Below are positions 58,700 through 64,000 of a DNA stretch of 64,000 bases, one piece after another. The notes beneath the pieces are model-generated. The model saw nothing but the letters and a program-made list of their open reading frames with translations, was not told the origin of the DNA and ran no database searches. The translations under genes were made by a program, and so were the position numbers. The stretch covers positions 36,969,402 through 37,033,401 of the forward strand of contig CM057230.1 of the NCBI GenBank assembly GCA_029891385.1, read 5' to 3'. How positions within the stretch are numbered: the first letter of the stretch is position 1; every line of letters starts with the position of its first letter. The DNA is from Erythroxylum novogranatense (lineage: Eukaryota > Streptophyta > Magnoliopsida > Malpighiales > Erythroxylaceae).

Positions 58700-59965
58700 G
58701 ATGGGAACCGAGCCGATTCTTGTGGTAGGCAGCTCTAGAACTGCAAAGAAGCCTATTCCTCCAGGAAGGCCAAGGGGTCAGGCTCAGCCAAGGATGTTTT
58801 CCATGACTAGGAAGGAAGCTACAGTCGCACCTGAAGTTGTCACTGGTATGGCTCAATTGCTTGACTTAGCAGTGTTTGTTTTAATTGATTCTGGTTCCAC
58901 ACATTCTTTTGTTTCTGCGAGCATAGCATTGCATGGTGTGAATTCAGTGCCTATGGATAAGTCATTGCTTGTTAGTACTCCTCTAGGGAGGAGTGTAGTG
59001 ATCAGTCAAGTATATGAGGATTGCAAACTCTTCATTAATGGTGCTAGGTTGGTAGTGGACTTACTACCTCTAGACCTAAAAGGGTTATATGTTATTATGG
59101 GGATGGATGTTATGGAGAAATATCTAGAAAAACTGGATTGTGGTCGGAAAGAGGTGGAATTTGATCTAGGCAACAGTGAGAAGGTGATTTTCAGAGGGGA
59201 TAGGAAAACACCGTTGTCAAGACTGATTTCAGCTATGCTAGCTGAAAGAATGATGGGCCAGGGGTGTGAAGCCTTCTTGGCACATGTTGTAGATGTCGAT
59301 GTGAATGAAGGAAAGTTAGAAGATTTTCCGATTGTGAGGGAGTTTCCAGATATGTTCCCAGAGGAATTATCAGGTTTGCCACCGGTGAGGGAAATCAAGT
59401 TTGCCATCGACTTGATTCCCGGAACCGCATCTATTTCAATACCGCCTTATAGGATGGCTCCAGCTAAGTTGAGGGAACTTAAGGAACAGTTGGAGGAACT
59501 GTTAGAGAAGGGGTATGTTAGGTCGAGTCCGTCACCATGAGGAGCGCCGGTTCTGTTTGTTAAGAAGAAGAATGGATCGTGGGGGATGTGTATTGACTAT
59601 CGAAGACTCAACAAGGTGACGATTAAGAATAAGTATCCTTTGCCACGGATAGATGATCTGTTTGACCAGCTACAGGGAGCAAGGGTCTTCTCCAAGATTG
59701 ATCTCAGGTCAGGCTGTCATCAACTCAGAATCAAGGAGTCTGATGTAAGCAAGACAGCCTTCAGGACTCGGTATGGACATTATAAGTTTTTAGTCATGCC
59801 GTTTAGTTTGACCAATGCTCCAGCTGCTTTTATGGATCTTATGAATAGGGTCTTCAAAGAGTATATGGATCAATTTGTCATAGTGTTTATAGATGACATT
59901 CTGGTGTATTCCAAGAGTGAAGAAGAGCATGAGGAGCATCTCAGGATTGTATTGCAGACTTTGAG
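58700..59965 (+). pseudogene. pol: Gypsy-2 protease and truncated reverse transcriptase
   Basis: The frame (phase of 58503) gives the aspartic protease VFVLIDSGSTHSFVSASIA (about 58872-58930) and DVMEKYLEKLDCG. The linker (FPDMFPEELSGLPPVREI, FAIDLIPGTA) and RT follow: PPYRMAPAKLRELKEQLEEL, then an in-frame TGA at 59538-59540. RT resumes with [52 protein letters not shown] and [20 protein letters not shown]. It ends at 59965 inside the RT connection, where TGTAACATCCC starts. Confidence 0.93.
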
Positions 59966-61386
59966 TGTAACATCCCATCATCGATGGGAAGGGTAATTTG
60001 GTCATTTGGGAGGGGTTAGGCGAGTGACAATATATCTCGGCATGAACACGCATCATATAGCCTCTATATTTCTATGAATGAAAATTTTTGTATATGCACA
60101 TGTTTGTACATGCATTCCTGACAGTTCCCGACATATGTGTCTAAATGGAATATTTTTGTGAAATATGGGATAAGTGTGTTTGAAAATTTGATTTGGGGTG
60201 ATTTATGTGTGATTTGTATTTTTAGGAAATTTCAGGAATTTTTCTGGAATTTTTCGGGATACTTGCCCGGATCGAAAAATTTCCAACTGGCTGTCTGAGT
60301 GGGTTTCCTGTACTGAACAGTACTTTCCAATGGCATGGGCCTATGGGATAAATAATTTGGGATTTGTTATTGAGCCATTAGCATTAGAGGGATTAAAGAT
60401 TAATTGGGATTAGGGTTCTTTAATTAAGGTTTTTGTCTCTTTCTCCATGAATTGCCAAGTGTCCTTATTCATTTAAGGATTTTTTCTTATTCCCTCCACT
60501 CTTTCACGATTTTTCTCCTTGCAAAGACCAAAACCAATTACTTAAAAGCTTGTATCCGTAGCTCTTCTTTTGTCTTGTTCTAAATAAATGGACAAGTTCC
60601 TTTATGCTTTCATGCACCACTCACGACACTTGACCTTTGGAGTTTGAATTTTAGGGTTTCCCTCTTTGCTTCTTCGTGGCTTCCTCTTCCCCTTGCATTG
60701 CCGTGGGTGCTCTTATTTGCTTGAACCTTTGCCTTAGCTCCCTTAACCTACTTACTCCTCTTCTTAAGTATACTAAAGTAAACCTAGTCTTGTAAGGGTT
60801 GTAGTTGGTGTTGAGAGGGAGTGAGTTAGAGTAGTTTGAGCACTTGAAGACTTGAAGCTTGGAAGGTTGAAAAGCTTGAAGCTTGGAGGTTGTTTAGGTG
60901 AGAATCCTAGTTCATGTTCTTTAATTTAGTTGATAGAAGCTTTTATTGTGATTTATGTGCATTAATGTCATAAAGCCTAGGGTTTAATGTTATGTGTATT
61001 GTGTGCTGCCAAATCTTGGCCATTGATGCAAGAGAGTGTTTAGGTGAACTTAAGGCTGAATTAGAGGTCCAAGGGGATGCATATTGATGTAGGTAAAGTG
61101 ATGAAATGAAAGAAGTTAAGTTGAATGTGAAATCTGGAAAATGTACATTGATTATGGTTTAATATTTTTGCCATAACTAATTACGTGGTTATGCAAATGA
61201 GGTGAGGTTTGTGCCAAAATAAACTTTGGTTTGTTGACTACATTTTTGTGTGAAATAGGTGTTGTCCAATATTCTCCTTAAGAGGTTGAATTTTTGGCTT
61301 GGAAAGTTACTGTTTTAGTGTCTGTGAACAGTAACCGAAACTATGACCTAAGTGTTTTGCTGATTTTTCTAAATTAATTGAGATGG

Positions 61387-62260
61387 AATTAGGGAAAATG
61401 GTCTAAATGAAAGTTTAAGCTTATTAAGTTATATTTCCATTCCCACTGATTTTGCAATTTTTCGATCTGTATATTGGGAGATATGCATTGTAGAATATTG
61501 ACTGATTTTGAACAATTTGGTGAAACCTAGACTAAGAGTGGATTTGGTGCACATTCTGATTATAAGCAATTTTATCAATTTATGTGAATTGAATTGGCTT
61601 GAGTGATCTTCTGAAGAGTTGTAGAGGAAACAATTATCTTGAAAATGGTATATAGCATGCTAATTTTGGATAACAGAATTGGGACTTATGAGTTTTTAAA
61701 GATTGGACTGAAGTTAGGTCGTGGACTGCTGATCAGGGCAGTAACTTGCAAGACTGTTTTGAATAGGTTAATGATGGAATTTGATTCTTAGTCCTTCATG
61801 AGAAATGTAGTACTGTCTTTTATCTTTTCATAGGTATAAAGTATGCAATTTCTTGACATTCTTACAAGGAGTTATGCTTGTTAGAAAATGACTGTTCAGT
61901 TCAGGTCAACCATAGAGGCAGCAGCATTCACTGAATTGTTTGACCTAGTTACCAATTGAATTTGATCTCATATTGTTCATGAAAGTTGTAGAAAACATTT
62001 TTATCTTTCTGTGAACATTTATTGTGTAATTTTTTGACTAAGGAAATGGGAAGTTATTGAATTTACTAAATAATGCACTGGTTAGGAACTCATTGACTGG
62101 ACAGAAACTTTGACTAGATTTTTAACACCCTTAGAGGTGAATTTGGCTTTTGTGTTCTTCATGAACATTGTAGATATCTCTTTTCTCTATGAAATAGAGA
62201 CTAAGTTTGTCCAATTTGGAGTTCAGAGTAAAGAGTTATGACCTAGGCAAGTTGGGGAAG
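61387..62260 (+). repeat. Four to five degenerate units of about 184 bp in the Gypsy-3 LTR
   Basis: GGAATTTGATCTC..TTCATGAAAGTTGTAGA-type anchors occur at about 61589, 61776, 61957 and 62141 (spacing 187, 181, 184), with a weaker one at about 61389. Each unit then has a TATCTTTCT..GAA and a TTTTTGAC or GAGTTATG stretch. Confidence 0.8.
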
Positions 62261-62298
62261 TTGGAAAAAGGAAAGTATCCAATTAGGTAGTGTAGACG

Positions 62299-62339
62299 TC
62301 CTAGTCGACTACAACATGTCCTAGTCGACTAGGACATGT
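62299..62339. repeat. CCTAGTCGACTA words, the second in a 26-bp perfect palindrome
   Basis: CTAGTCGACT occurs at 62301-62310 and 62321-62330 (spacing 20 bp). The second sits in a perfect 26-bp palindrome at 62314-62339 centred on GTCGAC. It lies about 40 bp upstream of the shared LTR motif. Confidence 0.9.
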
Positions 62340-62742
62340 ATTTTTGCTGAACTGACTTCCCTCCACTCTTTTGTTTCTAACTTTTCCGTCCGACATCCGA
62401 TTGACCCGATTCTCGAGGCATCGGATTCATGACTTATTGAATTTCATTTTCTGTGAAATTGGGAATTTTTGTGAGGGGAAATTGTGAATTTGTGCCAGGA
62501 ATGTCACGAACATGCATTGTACTCATTTTAATTGCTACATGTGCATTAATTGGTATCTCTGATTGTGCAATTGGTAATGTGTGAATATTTTGAATGTTAT
62601 AGAGGCACAGTTGGAACGTCATCCCACGGACGTTGCCGGACCTTCCATGCATTAGCTTCGGGAGTAATCAGTGAGTAACCTAGATGGTTCCTCAATCTTT
62701 ATCTGTTTATAATTCTGTATTTATGACACTGTGGAGATTAAT

Positions 62743-63356
62743 TGTTGGACCCCACCCCCCACACCTGGGCTAATATTTCCCACCCAGCGTGTGTTTGCGG
62801 GTTATACCACGGCAGGTGTTTGCGGGTTATACCGCGGCATCCAACTTAATCAGTACTGTCCTCTTTGGTCAAGGGTGAGGCCACGACTCGAACCCTTGAC
62901 CTCAAGGTTTTATAGCTTCCACATGCTCGCCTCTTACCATTTGGCTAAGTCCTTTTAATGTTGGACCCCACCCCCACACTGGCTAATATTTCCCACCAGC
63001 GTGTGTTTGCGGGTTATACCACGGCGGGTGTTTGCGGGTTATACATGACATCCAACAATCGATCTTGTCCTCTTTGGTCGAGGTGAGGCCACGACTCGAA
63101 CCATGACCTCAAGGTTTATAAGCTTCACATGCTGCGCCTCTTACCATTTGGCTAAGTTAGCCAAATGGTAAGAAAGCAGCATGTGGAAGCTATAATTTGA
63201 GGTCAAGTGGTTCGAGTCGTGGCCTCACCCGACCAAAGAGGACAAGATCGATTGTTGGATGTCATGGTATAACCCGCAAAACACCGCCGTGGTATAACCC
63301 GCAAACACACGCTGGGTGGGAAATATTAGCCCAGGTGTGGGGGGTGGGGTCCAACA
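62743..63356. mobile_element. Three copies of a tRNA-derived SINE, two of them head to head
   Basis: Copies: 62743-62958 (minus), 62959-63156 (minus) and 63157-63356 (plus). Read from the head, each has TTAGCCAAATGGTAAGA (box A-like), then GGTTCGAGTCGTGGCCTC (box B GGTTCGAGTC) about 50 bp on. Next come CAAAGAGGACA, a GGTATAACCCGCAAACAC repeat and an end in GGGGTCCAACA. Copies 2 and 3 meet at GGCTAAGTTAGCC and form a hairpin with arms of about 200 bp. Flanks ATTAAT / TTAATGG suggest insertion as a block. The SINE call rests on the A and B boxes; the family name is unknown to me. Confidence 0.7.
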
Positions 63357-64000
63357 TTAATGGTGGGACTGTTGCGTTTGTTTCTACCTTGATTCCGGAC
63401 CGAAAGTGTCCGATGTATGGGAGTTTATGACATAGAAGTGTTACTTGTTTGCGAATCTGTGACCTACTTGGCTGTAATGTGATAAATTGTGAATTGTGAT
63501 TCGATTGTGACATAGTACCATCAATTTGTGATGCATTTAATGTGAAAATGGGACATATGCATTTCATACATGAATTCATGAAACAGATAATGACAGTTGT
63601 GACCGGAGCAGCCACCGAGAGTTGAAAGCTCAACGCATGGGGCCTTGAGCCCACACTGATTTAGAGCCACTGACTCACTGTTTAATGAGCCCAAATTGGG
63701 ACAGTTCAGGCGCTCGATCACAACACCGTAATAAAATGGGAAAGTGTCACATACTCATTTCATTTGCATGTAATTGGATATTTGGAATTGGATGAGCAAT
63801 GAAATGCCTTGTAATTGTGTGATATTAATTTGTGATATTTCGATTATGTTATGGTGCAACAATCATATTATACTTGGCTATGCATGAATTGGGTGAACCA
63901 TCGATGATGGTTCCTCATTAAGTTCATAAACTCACCCAAAATTGCAATATATTTTTCAGATGAGAGAGTAGACTCTAGCTCGGAGAGACTTTTCTGTAGT

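Larger units (their letters stand above)
55184..59965 (+). mobile_element. Gypsy-2: Ty3/gypsy element, truncated in RT
   Basis: 5' LTR, primer site, gag, zinc knuckle, protease and the front of RT are present in order. The rest is cut off at 59965 by another LTR. Gag and LTR layout resemble Gypsy-1, so it belongs to the same broad chromovirus group. No 3' LTR in the window; the remainder may resume beyond the right edge. Confidence 0.93.
59966..64000 (+). mobile_element. Gypsy-3 LTR, inserted in Gypsy-2, open at the right edge
   Basis: Starts TGTAACATCCCATC directly after the RT fragment; the flank TTGAG (59961-59965) is the expected left target duplication. No coding domain in 4 kb, as expected of a long LTR. 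It carries CCCATCATCGATGGG near its start, an array of 180-bp units, GTCGAC palindromes, the shared LTR motif at 62376-62413 and a SINE foldback. The end is outside the window. Confidence 0.7.

Noticed and set aside
55184..59965. Endogenous pararetrovirus
   Set aside because: LTRs, a tRNA-Met site directly after the LTR, and gag-protease-RT order show a Ty3/gypsy retrotransposon; no movement or coat protein motif is present.
61387..62260. Centromeric satellite because of the 184-bp period
   Set aside because: Only four to five highly diverged units, lying within an LTR; no homogeneous array.

Overview
This is nuclear DNA of a flowering plant, probably a eudicot. The evidence is one two-exon formin gene of the plant-specific group I type (signal peptide, membrane anchor, FH1, FH2), surrounded by plant Ty1/copia and Ty3/gypsy retrotransposons whose primer-binding sites read TGGTATCAGAGC, a plant L1-type LINE, an Au-like SINE, a MITE and a FAR1-related/MULE gene. 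No bacterial, organellar or CRISPR content was seen. The only coding gene that looks intact is the formin at 44171-46898.

Layout. 1-3475: minus-strand copia element (Copia-1), cut by the window edge in its 3' LTR. 3476-9742: fragments of long gypsy-type LTRs in both orientations. 9743-28686: a complete, decayed plus-strand copia element (Copia-2) whose reverse transcriptase is split at 16413-25601 by a complete minus-strand chromovirus (Gypsy-1) with a perfect TGAAG target duplication. 28687-33951: Athila-like LTR and gag debris, another LTR, and a CACTA-like end. 34310-36650: AT-rich foldback repeats with (ATA)n/(TTA)n arms and an odd GC-rich hairpin block. 38259-40970: FAR1-related (MULE-type) pseudogene on minus. 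43604-46898: MITE, promoter, duplicated leader and the formin gene. 47690-55183: stacked ancient remnants (copia, SINE, LINE, LTR, Tat/Ogre-like integrase, minisatellite, Athila-like LTR). 55184-59965: plus-strand gypsy (Gypsy-2), truncated inside reverse transcriptase by a further LTR (Gypsy-3, 59966 to the window end) that contains a head-to-head SINE foldback.

The main cross-cutting observation is that several unrelated retroelement families here carry the same architecture with different letters. A short self-complementary word with a CG or GATC core is repeated several times, roughly 20-30 bp apart, inside the LTR. The word is private to each family (AAGTCGACTT, CGTCGCGACG, CTCGCCGTGGCGAG, CCCACGATCGTGGG, CATTGGTCGACCAATG, CTAGTCGACTAG). 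In three gypsy families the array lies just upstream of a conserved LTR motif (ATAACTTTTG, then GATGTCCAAATGAGGTGATT), which is itself repeated about every 180 bp in two LTRs. I know of no description of this word-array/motif module; that novelty is my inference.

Two decay patterns should be kept apart. Gypsy-2 and the FAR1-like gene carry in-frame stops, mostly explicable as C-to-T/G-to-A changes, with few or no frameshifts. Copia-2 and Gypsy-1 carry many 1-3 bp indels concentrated at CTG/CAG, which look more like base-calling artefacts at CHG-methylated cytosines than biological change.
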